Source of the DNA: Mesosutterella multiformis
GTDB lineage: Bacteria; Pseudomonadota; Gammaproteobacteria; Burkholderiales; Burkholderiaceae_F
DNA length: 64,000 nt
Reading direction: 5' to 3'
Assembly (NCBI RefSeq): GCF_003402575.1
Contig: NZ_BGZJ01000002.1
Coordinates: forward strand, 124,001-188,000
Under the pieces are notes generated by a model, which was not told the DNA's origin, made no database searches, and saw nothing but the letters and a program-made list of their open reading frames with translations. This document shows, in pieces, positions 41,046 to 49,474 of the stretch. Made by a program: the position numbers and the translations under genes. Positions within the stretch are counted from its first letter, which is position 1. Each line of letters opens with the position of its first letter.

Positions 41046-42026
41046 CTATCCTTCGGATGGGTAAAACTGCCGGCAGTCGTACCACACCACCGTATAGTAA
41101 ATTTCATACAACGCCGGACTTTCGTACCAGCCCTGCCGGAGGGTCATGACGTAGCCGCCGGTGAGTGAACAGACAATCGGAAGCACGGAATCATTGAAGT
41201 CGAATTCCGGGCTCCCGAGCGATGCCTGATGTTTGGGGCCGCGGACACCGAACCGAAGCATGATGCCGGGCACGATACTCTGATACCGGGAGAAATCGTC
41301 CGGCACGGGGAGCGGCGGAAGATCTGTTCTTGCGGCATCGGTGAATAGATCGTTAATCAGATCGCGCGCGTATCCGACCCGTTCCGGGTCGTTCCCGCCG
41401 GAAGCTGCCCCGGGCACGGCACCCGGTTCCGGGGCCGTAAAACCATAGGTTCCCATCGGGAGCGTCGGATCCGCGCAGACTCCGAAAATCGTCTCAATTC
41501 CGTATTTCTCAAAAATTCCCGAATTGATTACCGCATCCGCCCCGCGCCCGGTTTCAGAACCGGGTTCGAAAATCAGAACGAGGGTCGAATTGCCGAGCTT
41601 TATGTCGTGAGCGAAATCCCGGGCGACCCCGAGAAGCCAGGCGATTTCGCCGTCGTGCCCCTGGGTGTGAGCGGCACGAGGATTCCGGCTGCGGTAAAAG
41701 ATGTCGCTTCGTTCCGTCACCGGAGACGCGTCAATCCGGGCTCGAAGCGCGATTACGGGCTGCATGTTTTCCCACTTGTCGTCGGGGAACATGACAGGCC
41801 GGCGGCGCTTGATAACCGCGATGACACCCCCTGGGACGGATTTCAGATCAATGTGATGGACACCGAACCGGAGAAGGATGTCCGCGATCCGCTTCGCTGT
41901 CCGATGCGTCTGGAAACCGAGTTCAGGGCGCGCGTGGAAATCACGCCGGATCTTCAGAAGCTGACTCTGCCAGAGGACAAACTCCGGAAATACCCAGTCC
42001 TTTCCAACCAGTTTCATTGCTCTCAT
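41046..42026 (-). CDS. Degenerate M20-type amidohydrolase lacking the lid domain
   Basis: A 326-residue protein with the framework of M20 hippuricase/carboxypeptidase-type amidohydrolases: RRDFHARPELGF near residue 27, GVIAVI, ALRARIDASPV, and the terminal PEFDFNDSVLPI. The usual metal-ligand site HACGHDG is HTQGHDG (Cys replaced by Gln122), the QPAEE segment is EPGSE, and the 110-residue dimerisation (lid) domain between PMGTYGF and the terminal part is missing. A working aminoacylase is unlikely. It may be a decayed gene or a repurposed binding protein. It is convergent with the MBL gene. Confidence 0.75.
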   Translation of the reverse strand: MRAMKLVGKDWVFPEFVLWQSQLLKIRRDFHARPELGFQTHRTAKRIADILLRFGVHHIDLKSVPGGVIAVIKRRRPVMFPDDKWENMQPVIALRARIDASPVTERSDIFYRSRNPRAAHTQGHDGEIAWLLGVARDFAHDIKLGNSTLVLIFEPGSETGRGADAVINSGIFEKYGIETIFGVCADPTLPMGTYGFTAPEPGAVPGAASGGNDPERVGYARDLINDLFTDAARTDLPPLPVPDDFSRYQSIVPGIMLRFGVRGPKHQASLGSPEFDFNDSVLPIVCSLTGGYVMTLRQGWYESPALYEIYYTVVWYDCRQFYPSEG

Positions 42027-42447
42027 TGAGGATCAGTCCTTTGATTCGGATACCGCGTTCGCCAGTCGGATCATCCCGGTGTGGTTCTCCTGTCGATATG
42101 CGTTTGATTACTTTTGTGTCAGATTCGCTGTTCGTTTTTAATTGTAGAACAGGGGAAAAGAGGAAAAAAAGCGGTTGGGCTTCCGCGCGGTTTTGACAGC
42201 AATAGGGAGGAAGATTCCCAAAGCGCTGGAAGAAATCATTTTTCATTGCGCCGGAGATGATCCACAGGGGGAGTGTTTCTGTCGCTCACGGTACGCGGAA
42301 ATGCTCTCATTTTCTAAGCAATTCCTTTTAATCACAATGCCTTATTGGCAAAAAGATTCCGGCAGTTAGAATCGAAAATAGCGCTGGATAAAGCACTTAA
42401 GAGCCTTATCCAGCAACGAAAAAGCTGAATTCTGGAGGAGAACTGAA
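42027..42447. other. Gene-free stretch before the 158-residue orphan gene
   Basis: No supported gene; a 64-codon open frame at 42175-42369 has no ribosome site and no recognisable family. A perfect hairpin GCTGGATAA/TTATCCAGC (42383-42391/42406-42414) lies 34 bp before the orphan gene's start and could regulate it. Confidence 0.5.
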
Positions 42448-42924
42448 ATGGCATTTGGACAGAAAGTGCTATCGCGCGTGAAGTCCGCTCTCATGTTCGA
42501 CCCCCGGTCGGACGCCCCCGTGACGCGCCGGGTGGCTTTTGTGATTGAACCGAATACCAAGACTGAGGGGAAAGCGCCCGAGGCGGGTGCCGCGATCAGC
42601 GGCGCGGCCGAGCTCATCCTCCGGGTTGAAACCGCGGCCCAGGCGATCTGGGGGGCTGAAGCGCACGTGGTGTCGCTTGGTGACACCGGGGTGCCGCTTA
42701 GCTGCGGTCCGTCCCGCGTCGAAGTGAAGATTGAGGCCCGCGCCCGGAGTGAAGGCGAAATGAAGCACCTCATTTCCCTCCTTCGAGAAGAAGCCCGCGT
42801 GATCTGCGACCGTCGCCGTCTCATTATTACGGAAGAGCAGATCAGTGAGCGTGTGGTGAAACCGGGGACCCCGGAACCCGTCATCGAAACGGTGACGGAA
42901 GAAACCCGCATCTACGGCGTGTAA
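42448..42924 (+). CDS. Uncharacterised 158-residue protein
   Basis: I do not recognise this protein. It is 158 residues, with no signal peptide or membrane segment. The middle is rich in Ala, Glu and Arg with likely helices (AAISGAAELILRVETAAQAIWG), then a beta-like segment (PSRVEVKIEARARSEGEMKHLISLL) and a final acidic stretch (PVIETVTEETRIYGV, in part). The gene has an excellent GGAGGAG ribosome site and strong codon bias, so it is very likely real and expressed. It is followed by two terminators. Confidence 0.65.
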   Translation: MAFGQKVLSRVKSALMFDPRSDAPVTRRVAFVIEPNTKTEGKAPEAGAAISGAAELILRVETAAQAIWGAEAHVVSLGDTGVPLSCGPSRVEVKIEARARSEGEMKHLISLLREEARVICDRRRLIITEEQISERVVKPGTPEPVIETVTEETRIYGV

Positions 42925-43015
42925 AGCATTCCGATCCGGCAGCAGCCCGGATCAAAAGTTAGGGAACGACCGGTGTCCCGGAGGTCTCCTCCTACAGCCT
43001 TCCAGGCACCGTCCG

Positions 43016-43057
43016 AAGGAGTCTTATCAGAGCCGTTTCGATAAGCTCCTTTTTTTT
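43016..43057 (+). terminator. Terminator after the orphan gene
   Basis: AAGGAGTCTTATC (43016-43028, one bulged T) pairs with GATAAGCTCCTT (43040-43051), followed by T's. Confidence 0.85.
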
Positions 43058-43262
43058 GCCCGCGCGGTCTGAAACCCCGAGGGGCGGCTGGCTCGGATTG
43101 ACTTCGCGCGATTGGTTCAGTAACTTAAAGGAACGGACGGGGGTTCACCCATCCGTGAAGGCAAGGGACGGGGGCTAGACACCCATCCGGCAAAAAGAAG
43201 GCTCGCGATTCATACCGCGGGCCTTTTGCTTTATACGGGGACCCAATCGGAGTTCCCAAAGC

Positions 43263-43312
43263 AAAAAAATGGATGGATCCAGGAGAGGAGAGAACTCCTC
43301 GGATCCATCCAA
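43263..43312 (-). terminator. Terminator of the aconitase gene
   Basis: GGATGGATCC (43271-43280) pairs with GGATCCATCC (43301-43310). On the minus strand the stem is followed by seven T's. Confidence 0.9.
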
Positions 43313-43394
43313 CAAGCCGTTATGGGAGATTTAGGAGACCGCCTCTCAGAGGGAGAGAAGGAGGGGCGGCCTCAAGCGGCTTTCGGCGGGCGGC

Positions 43395-45800
43395 TTAGGC
43401 CTTGCCGAGAGCGTTCATCGCGGAACCGGCGCGGAACCAGGTGAGCTGCTTCGCGTTATACGAATGCTGGGCCTGGAAGCGGTCCTCAGTGCCGTCCTCA
43501 TGCTTGCAGACGATCGTCACGGTCTTCCCCGGAGCGATCTGGGAGAGGCCGAGCACCGAGATGCGGTCCTTCTCGCGGATCTTGTCGTAATCCTTCGGGT
43601 CCACGAACGTGAGAGCGAGGACACCCTGCTTCTTCAGGTTGGACTCGTGGATTCGGGCGAGGCTCTTCGCGAGCACCACCACGACGCCGAGGTAACGCGG
43701 TTCCATAGCGGCGTGTTCACGGGAAGAACCTTCACCGTAGTTATCGTCGCCGACGATGATCGACTGGATGCCCTTGTTCTTATAGAGACGGGCGGTCTTC
43801 GCGGGGGACTCGTAGTCCTTGTTCACCACGTTCCAGACGCTCTGGCTCTTGCCGTTGAAGGCGTTCGTCGCGCGCTCGAGCAGGTTATCGGAAATCCGGT
43901 CGATGTTGCCGCGGTACGGAAGCCACTTGCCCCCGGGGGAGATGTGGTCCGTCGTGCACTTGCCCTTCGCCTTAATCAGCAGCGGGAGATCGACGTAGTC
44001 CTTCCCGTTCCAGGCCGGGAACGGGGTGAGGAGGCGGATACGCTCGGCGTTCGGAGCCACCACAACCGGGACCTGCTTGAAGTCCGGGATGATGCAGCCG
44101 CCGACGTTCGTGGCGAAGCCCTTAGCCGGGAGTTCTTCACCGACCGGGGTCGCGAGCTTGAAGGAAACGCCGTTCGCGCCCGTCACCGTGCTCGTAAGCG
44201 GGTTGAAGCGCATATCGCCGTTAATCGCCATCGCGACCACGATTTCAGGAGACGCGAGGAAAGCCTGGGTCTTCTTGCTGCCGTCGTTGCGGCCGGCGAA
44301 GTTGCGGTTGAAGGACTCGATAATCGTGTTCACCTTCGTCTTATCACCGATGTGGCGATCCCACTGGCCGATGCAGGGGCCGCAGGCGGTCGTCATCACG
44401 GTGGCGTTCAGCTTCTCAAACTGCTGCAGAATGCCGTCACGCTTCAGGGTTTCACGAATACGGACAGAGCCCGGAACGACGATGAGCGGGGTCTTGATCT
44501 TCACGCCCTTATCGAGGCACTGCTTCACGATTGAGGCTGCGCGGGTGAAGTCTTCGTAGGAAGAGTTCGTGCAGGAACCGACAAGCGCGACCTCAATATT
44601 TTCCGGAAGATTCTTCTTCGCGAGCGTGTCACCGACCTTATCGAGTTCCATCGCGGCGTCAGGAGAAAGCGGGCCGTTGATGAGGGGCTTCAGTTCGGAG
44701 AGGTTCAGCTCAATCACGCGGTCGAAGTACTTCTCCGGGTGAGCATAAACCTCGGGGTCTGCCTGGAGGTCCTTCGCGACACCGTCCGCGAGATCCGCCA
44801 CCGCTTCGCGGTTCGTGGCCTTCAGGTAAGCCTTCATGTGGGAGTCATACGGGAAGACGGAGGTCGTGGAGCCGACTTCAGCGCCCATGTTGCCGATCGT
44901 CGCCTTGCCGGTCGCGGAGATGGTGTTCGCGCCGTCGCCGAAGTATTCAATAATGCAGTTCGTGCCGCCCTTCGTCGTGAGGATCTGAGCGACGCGGAGG
45001 ATGACGTCCTTAGGAGACGCCCAGCCCTGGAGCTTGCCGGTGAGCTTCACGCCGATCAGCTTCGGCATCTTGAGTTCCCACTCGGAACCCATCAGAGCGT
45101 CCACAAGGTCAGCGCCGCCGACACCGATCGCGAGCATGCCGAGACCGCAGGCGGTCGGGGTGTGGGAGTCGGTGACGAGCATCATGCCGCCCGGGAAGTC
45201 GTAGTTCTCAAGGAACACCTGATGGCAGATGCCGGAACCCGCGGGCCAGAAGTCAAAGCCGTAGCGGCGGGACACGGTGCGGAGGAAGTCGTACGTTTCC
45301 TTGTTGTAGTGGTCCGCGAAAGCGATGTCCTTACGGGCGCCGGCGTTCGCGGTGACGAGGTGGTCGCAGACCATCGCGGCGGGGAGCGCGATTCGCTTTT
45401 TGCCGGAGACCATGAACTGCAGGATCGCCATCGGGCCGCCGATATCATGGGTGCCTGCGCGGTCCGGACGGAATTCGGCGTAAGAGGCGCCGCGCTTATA
45501 TTCCTTCACCGCTTCCGGATCATAGAGGTGGGTGAAGAGGATCTTTTCCGAGAGCGTGAGCGGGCGGTTCAGCTTCGTGCGGACCGCGGCGAGCTTCTTC
45601 GGATAGTTCGCATAGAACGCTTCGATCATGTCGAAGTTACGGATCTGGGCGGTCGGCGCCTTATGAGCCTTCTTGGCAGGCTTCTTCGAGGCAGCGGAAG
45701 CGATATCCGCAATGCCCATCGTTGACACACCGGCGGCGCCGATCGCGGTATCCTTGAGCAGGGTACGGCGGGACACCTGGAATTTATTCTGAGATTCCAT
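43395..45800 (-). CDS. acn: Tat-exported mitochondrial-type aconitase
   Basis: An 801-residue aconitate hydratase, interconverting citrate and isocitrate, here with an N-terminal twin-arginine signal: VSRRTLLKDTAIGAAGVS with Ser10-Arg11-Arg12-Thr-Leu-Leu-Lys16, a hydrophobic core, and an alanine-rich stretch ending near residue 37. The mature part is a complete aconitase of the mitochondrial kind: DSHTPTACG, the cluster ligands Cys410 (SCTNS), Cys473 and Cys476 (CGPCIGQWDR), NRNFAGRND, CTTDHIS and GEGSSREHAAMEPRYLG. No catalytic change is visible. Export of a folded Fe-S enzyme through Tat is feasible but unusual for aconitase. It is divergent from a TtrS-like sensor kinase gene. Confidence 0.9.
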   Translation of the reverse strand: MESQNKFQVSRRTLLKDTAIGAAGVSTMGIADIASAASKKPAKKAHKAPTAQIRNFDMIEAFYANYPKKLAAVRTKLNRPLTLSEKILFTHLYDPEAVKEYKRGASYAEFRPDRAGTHDIGGPMAILQFMVSGKKRIALPAAMVCDHLVTANAGARKDIAFADHYNKETYDFLRTVSRRYGFDFWPAGSGICHQVFLENYDFPGGMMLVTDSHTPTACGLGMLAIGVGGADLVDALMGSEWELKMPKLIGVKLTGKLQGWASPKDVILRVAQILTTKGGTNCIIEYFGDGANTISATGKATIGNMGAEVGSTTSVFPYDSHMKAYLKATNREAVADLADGVAKDLQADPEVYAHPEKYFDRVIELNLSELKPLINGPLSPDAAMELDKVGDTLAKKNLPENIEVALVGSCTNSSYEDFTRAASIVKQCLDKGVKIKTPLIVVPGSVRIRETLKRDGILQQFEKLNATVMTTACGPCIGQWDRHIGDKTKVNTIIESFNRNFAGRNDGSKKTQAFLASPEIVVAMAINGDMRFNPLTSTVTGANGVSFKLATPVGEELPAKGFATNVGGCIIPDFKQVPVVVAPNAERIRLLTPFPAWNGKDYVDLPLLIKAKGKCTTDHISPGGKWLPYRGNIDRISDNLLERATNAFNGKSQSVWNVVNKDYESPAKTARLYKNKGIQSIIVGDDNYGEGSSREHAAMEPRYLGVVVVLAKSLARIHESNLKKQGVLALTFVDPKDYDKIREKDRISVLGLSQIAPGKTVTIVCKHEDGTEDRFQAQHSYNAKQLTWFRAGSAMNALGKA

Positions 45801-46012
45801 GTTGTTCTCTCCTCGGCCGGAATTCGAATGGCAGTTCGGACTCCGGACGTTGGTTTCAGGTTTGATTCTGGTTTTCTAGGCCCGAAGAAGTTTCTGAGAC
45901 CTCTTCAGTACGGTGAACATTGTTCCGCCGACCTACCACTACGTAGTGTGTTTTCAGTCAAAAGACTATTCGGCGGTTGTCCTTTCTGGGTAAGCAATCT
46001 GACACTGATGCC
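45801..46012. promoter_or_regulatory. Divergent promoter region of acn and the sensor kinase
   Basis: A 212-bp gap. It contains a perfect 12-base palindrome CACTACGTAGTG at 45937-45948. Either the response regulator encoded downstream or another regulator could bind there; no other convincing motif was found. Confidence 0.4.
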
Positions 46013-47956
46013 ATGAAACGTTCCCACACACTCAGGACAGCCTTCGCTGCGATCCTTATTTCAGCGGCTTTTCAGGTCCTCGCGGCCGGAACGGCGGGCG
46101 CCGCTGTGGCCGGAGAAAAAATCCCGGACGTGACGCTCGGGATCGTCTACTACACGAGTCCGTCGCCCAACGAGGAAATCATTCCGGACACGATCCGGGC
46201 GCTTGAGAAGCGGATCGGAAAGCGTCACCTGCGGGTGAAGGAGTACACCCTTGAGCAGCTGCGGGACGCGATTAAGAGCGGGGACGTGGATGTGTTCCTC
46301 GCGTCAAGCGGCTTCTACCGCCGCATGGTGCAGTACGGCGCGAGTTCGCTCGCGACGGTCGCTTCCAAAAACTACCCGGACCCGAATCACAGTGACGGCG
46401 CCGCGCTGATTGTGCGGAATGACTCCGGAATCCGGACGCTTTATGACGCGAAGGGCTCGGTCCTTGGGGCCTCGTCCCCCACCGCGTTCACGGGTTATCA
46501 ATTGGCGCTCGGCGAAGTGCTGCGGCAGGGGTTTGACCCGGAATCGTTTTTCAAGAAAACGAATTTTTATGGCGGGGGCCCCGGGGCCGTCTCGATCCTT
46601 GACGCCCTGAGGCGGAAGGATGTCGACATCATCACGCTTCGCATCTGCTGGCTTGAGGGGTGGCTGAAGAAGCATCCGGAGGATAAGGGGCTCTTCCGCG
46701 TGATCGATCAGCGGGACGAGAACGAGCCCTGCCAGCGGTCAACCGATCTCTATCCCACGTGGACGATCGGCACGAGCGCGAATACGCCTCCTGAGATCTC
46801 GAAGATTGTGACATCCGCGGTGCTCGAGATGCCGCCGACGAAGGACGGCTTCTACTGGAGCATCGCGACCGACTTCCGGTCCGTGGACGCCCTTTTCAAG
46901 GGACTCAAAATCGGTCCCTATCGCTACTTAAGAGAGTGGTCGCTCAGTCGCTTCATCATGACCTACTGGAGCGCGATCCTGATCGGGATCCTCCTCGTCC
47001 TCGGTCTCATCCTTCACAGTGTCCGAACCGAGGTGCTCGTGAAGCGCCGTACGGCGCAGCTCCAGGAGTCACTCCGGATCCAGAAGGAGTACGAGGAGAA
47101 GTCGCGCGAAGACGCGGCGAAGATCAGCTTTATGGAGAAGATGGGGATCATCGGGCAGCTCTGCTCGGTGTTCGCGCACGAGATGCGGCAGCCGCTTGGC
47201 GCGATCTCGCTCTATGCCCAGGGGATGAAGTCCCTTATCAAACGCGGCAAAGCCTCTGAATCTCAAATGGAGATGGCGCTCGGGAAGCTCGAAACCCAGG
47301 CCGAGCGCGCGAGCGACATCGTGGAACGCGTGAGAGCCTACGCCCGGGCGAAGGATATCGATCGGAAACCGATTTCGCTTAACGACGTCGTCACCCGGTC
47401 GCTTGCCGGCTACCGCTCCGCGTCCGGAAGCCGGGTGCGGTTTAAGCGCACCGACGCGAACCAGGTGACGCTTTTCGCGGATCAGCTCGAAATGGAGCTC
47501 GTCTCCTATAACCTCATCAAAAACGCGGCGGAAGCCGTCAAAGATCAGCCGGACGGGGTGGTTGAGATTATCATCGCGTCGAACCCCGGTAAAGCATTGC
47601 TTGCGGTCTCGGATAACGGGCCGGCGCTGACCCCGGAGCAGCTCGCCGAAATCGAGAATCCGTCGGGAACCCTGAAGAGCTCAAAGCATGAGGGGATTGG
47701 CCTTGGGCTCCTCATTGTGAAGGCGATCGTGGAGCGGAATGGCGGGCGCCTCTCGATTGAGAACGGGAGTGTCCGGGGTGTCACGATTTACGTGCATCTC
47801 CCGACCGCGGACGGGGGCGATAAGACCCCCGCGGATGAATCCGCTCAAGGAAATGAAAAAGATCCGGCGGGTCCGGCAGAGGACTTTGTGAAAGCCGAAA
47901 CCGCCGCGGACTCAAAGAAAGAAACGGGCTCCCAGGGGACGGGCGACCTGAACTGA
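46013..47956 (+). CDS. TtrS-like sensor histidine kinase
   Basis: A 647-residue membrane sensor kinase. A signal peptide (KRSHTLRTAFAAIL, in part) is followed by a PhnD/TtrS-type periplasmic ligand-binding domain (about residues 40-300, with DVFLASSGFYRRMVQYG), one transmembrane helix near residue 320, a coiled segment, then a HisKA-like dimerisation helix with His389 in AHEMRQPLG and an ATPase domain ending GIGLGLLIV. A low-complexity tail follows. The related TtrS senses tetrathionate, but its ligand here is unknown. I start at the ATG at 46013 because a TTG further upstream would precede the signal. It is divergent from exported aconitase. Confidence 0.88.
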   Translation: MKRSHTLRTAFAAILISAAFQVLAAGTAGAAVAGEKIPDVTLGIVYYTSPSPNEEIIPDTIRALEKRIGKRHLRVKEYTLEQLRDAIKSGDVDVFLASSGFYRRMVQYGASSLATVASKNYPDPNHSDGAALIVRNDSGIRTLYDAKGSVLGASSPTAFTGYQLALGEVLRQGFDPESFFKKTNFYGGGPGAVSILDALRRKDVDIITLRICWLEGWLKKHPEDKGLFRVIDQRDENEPCQRSTDLYPTWTIGTSANTPPEISKIVTSAVLEMPPTKDGFYWSIATDFRSVDALFKGLKIGPYRYLREWSLSRFIMTYWSAILIGILLVLGLILHSVRTEVLVKRRTAQLQESLRIQKEYEEKSREDAAKISFMEKMGIIGQLCSVFAHEMRQPLGAISLYAQGMKSLIKRGKASESQMEMALGKLETQAERASDIVERVRAYARAKDIDRKPISLNDVVTRSLAGYRSASGSRVRFKRTDANQVTLFADQLEMELVSYNLIKNAAEAVKDQPDGVVEIIIASNPGKALLAVSDNGPALTPEQLAEIENPSGTLKSSKHEGIGLGLLIVKAIVERNGGRLSIENGSVRGVTIYVHLPTADGGDKTPADESAQGNEKDPAGPAEDFVKAETAADSKKETGSQGTGDLN

Positions 47957-48030
47957 AAAAATACGCCGGGCGGCGGCCCTTGGGGAGGGGGCGGCGCCTG
48001 AGGTCAGAAAGAAATAAGGAGAGAGAAAAA

Positions 48031-48666
48031 ATGACGAATACGGAGATCCCGGAAATCTCGGATGACATCAAGGCGAAGTGCCTCATTCGGACGGTGGACG
48101 ATGATCCCGCGATGCGGGAAGCGCTCGAATTCATGCTGACCGCGGAAGGGTGGCGCGTGAAGACGTACGAAAACGGGCGCTCGTTTCTCACGGATGACAC
48201 GCCCTCTACCCCGGGCTGCGCGATTCTCGACGTCCGGATGCCGGGGATGAGCGGGCTTGAGCTGCAGCAGGAAATGAATGTCCGTGGGTACGCGCTTCCG
48301 ATCATTTTCCTCACCGGGAACGGCGACATCGATATGGCGGTTGGCGCCATGCGGGACGGCGCGGTGGATTTCGTTCAGAAACCCGTGCGGCAGGAGAGGC
48401 TTCTCACCGCGATAGCGAGGGCCGTGACCCGCAGCGTGAGTGAGACCGGGGCGGTTGAAACCGAAGGCGCGATCCGGGCGAAAGTTCAGGAACTGACGGA
48501 GCGCGAGCGCGAGATCGCGGAACTGATCGGGAAGAAGCTCACAAACCGCCAGATCAGTGAGCGCACCGGGATCACGGTGCGGACCGTTGAAGTGCACCGC
48601 GCGGCGATTATCCGGAAGCTTGGGGTGCGGACGCCGGATGACATTGAGCGCTATCTGAACGCATAA
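48031..48666 (+). CDS. TtrR/FixJ-type response regulator
   Basis: A 211-residue response regulator: receiver domain at residues 15-130 with phosphorylation site Asp67 (CAILDVRMPGMSG), conserved FLTGNGD and VDFVQKPV, then a LuxR-type helix-turn-helix at residues 150-205 (TEREREIAELIGKKLTNRQISERTG, in part). It partners the sensor kinase 74 bases upstream. AAGGAGAGA precedes the ATG. Likely targets are the divergent aconitase and nearby carrier. Confidence 0.92.
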   Translation: MTNTEIPEISDDIKAKCLIRTVDDDPAMREALEFMLTAEGWRVKTYENGRSFLTDDTPSTPGCAILDVRMPGMSGLELQQEMNVRGYALPIIFLTGNGDIDMAVGAMRDGAVDFVQKPVRQERLLTAIARAVTRSVSETGAVETEGAIRAKVQELTEREREIAELIGKKLTNRQISERTGITVRTVEVHRAAIIRKLGVRTPDDIERYLNA

Positions 48667-48743
48667 ATGAGGCGGGGTGAGTTTCCCGCCGCCAAACGCG
48701 CCGGGATCCCGTCTGAATGGTTATTCACCCGGAATTTCACAGA

Positions 48744-48895
48744 TAAAAAAATGGAAGGCAATTATGTAACTGCCTTCCACTAAATTCGATCTTGTCTTCA
48801 CTTCACCGACGCAGAATCAGGATGAGAGTGACCTAGACCGACACACAGAGTAAAAACCATGTTCAACGCCCGTGATTTCTCTCGGTAATTGAACG
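48744..48895 (-). ncRNA. Predicted small RNA, minus strand
   Basis: On the minus strand, a -35 box TTGATT (48925-48930) and a -10 box TACATT (48902-48907) are separated by exactly 17 bp, and about 150 bp downstream there is an intrinsic terminator: TGGAAGGCA (48771-48779 read in reverse) with TGCCTTCCA (48752-48760) followed by seven T's (48744-48750). No coding sequence precedes this terminator on that strand. The promoter boxes are covered by the palindromes at 48907-48930, suggesting control. Confidence 0.45.
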
Positions 48896-49411
48896 ATTTA
48901 CAATGTATCACTTGTGATTTGATAAATCAACTTTGACCACTATCACCAAGTAGGTATTTGCTGATTCATGTCAATAATCTTTGGCATAGATCAAATACGG
49001 GATTCCCCTTCCCGAGAGGCCTGAAAATTCAGTGTTTTTATCAGGTTATGCGACTTTGATCTCATCTCATGAATAGGTACTCCGTGTGACAGATTTCTGA
49101 CAGGCTGTAGGCGGTACAGGTTTTTTATTGGGCGAAAGAAAACATTACTAATCCCATTCTTAAAGCGGTTTTTGTCTTACGGGTTTCCGGATTTAAGAAC
49201 CCGTTAAGGACAGATGGCGACTTTGCGTGCAGAAATAGGCAAAAATCCCGTTATAAGGTGAATTTCTCATTTTGATGAAAAAAGACGGGAACTTTTTTTC
49301 ATCCTGCCGCTATTCCTATAACGAATAACGTGGAAATTTATTTCTGGGACGCAATACCCTGCCCCGGCTACCTGAACACCTTCCGGCGGGTTAAAAAAAG
49401 ACAAAAACAGA

Positions 49412-49447
49412 AAGAGCGGGATGCCTTAAAACCGGCATCCCGCTCTT
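49412..49447. terminator. Terminator of the DASS carrier gene
   Basis: AAGAGCGGGATGCC (49412-49425) pairs with GGCATCCCGCTCTT (49434-49447); T-rich on the minus strand. Confidence 0.9.
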
Positions 49448-49474
49448 ACGTAAGGTTTAAGTTAGGTTCAAGGC

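Larger units (their letters stand above)
42925..43394. other. Gene-free stretch with several strong hairpins
   Basis: Contains, in order: a terminator (43016-43057), two similar GGACGGGGG...CACCCATCC hairpins (about 43133-43157 and 43165-43189), a second terminator-like hairpin GGCTCGCG/CGCGGGCC (about 43200-43228), and the aconitase terminator (43263-43312). Confidence 0.6.
48667..49474. other. Large intergenic region between the response regulator and DASS carrier
   Basis: No protein gene supported. It holds a predicted minus-strand small RNA (48744-48895), a palindrome ATCACTTGTGAT (48907-48918), TTTGATAAATCAA (48918-48930), an FNR-like TTGGCATAGATCAA (48981-48994), a NarL-like pair at 49064-49079, a hairpin ACGGGTT/AACCCGT (about 49177-49206), and the carrier's terminator. 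Confidence 0.5.

Noticed and set aside
42175-42369. 64-codon plus-strand ORF
   Set aside because: No ribosome site, no recognised family, and it ends just before a regulatory-type hairpin.
43395-45800. Signal on the aconitase as a mis-chosen start
   Set aside because: The SRRTLLK motif with hydrophobic core and Ala-rich end is too good to be chance, and the mature part starts only after residue ~37. It was kept as the leading finding.
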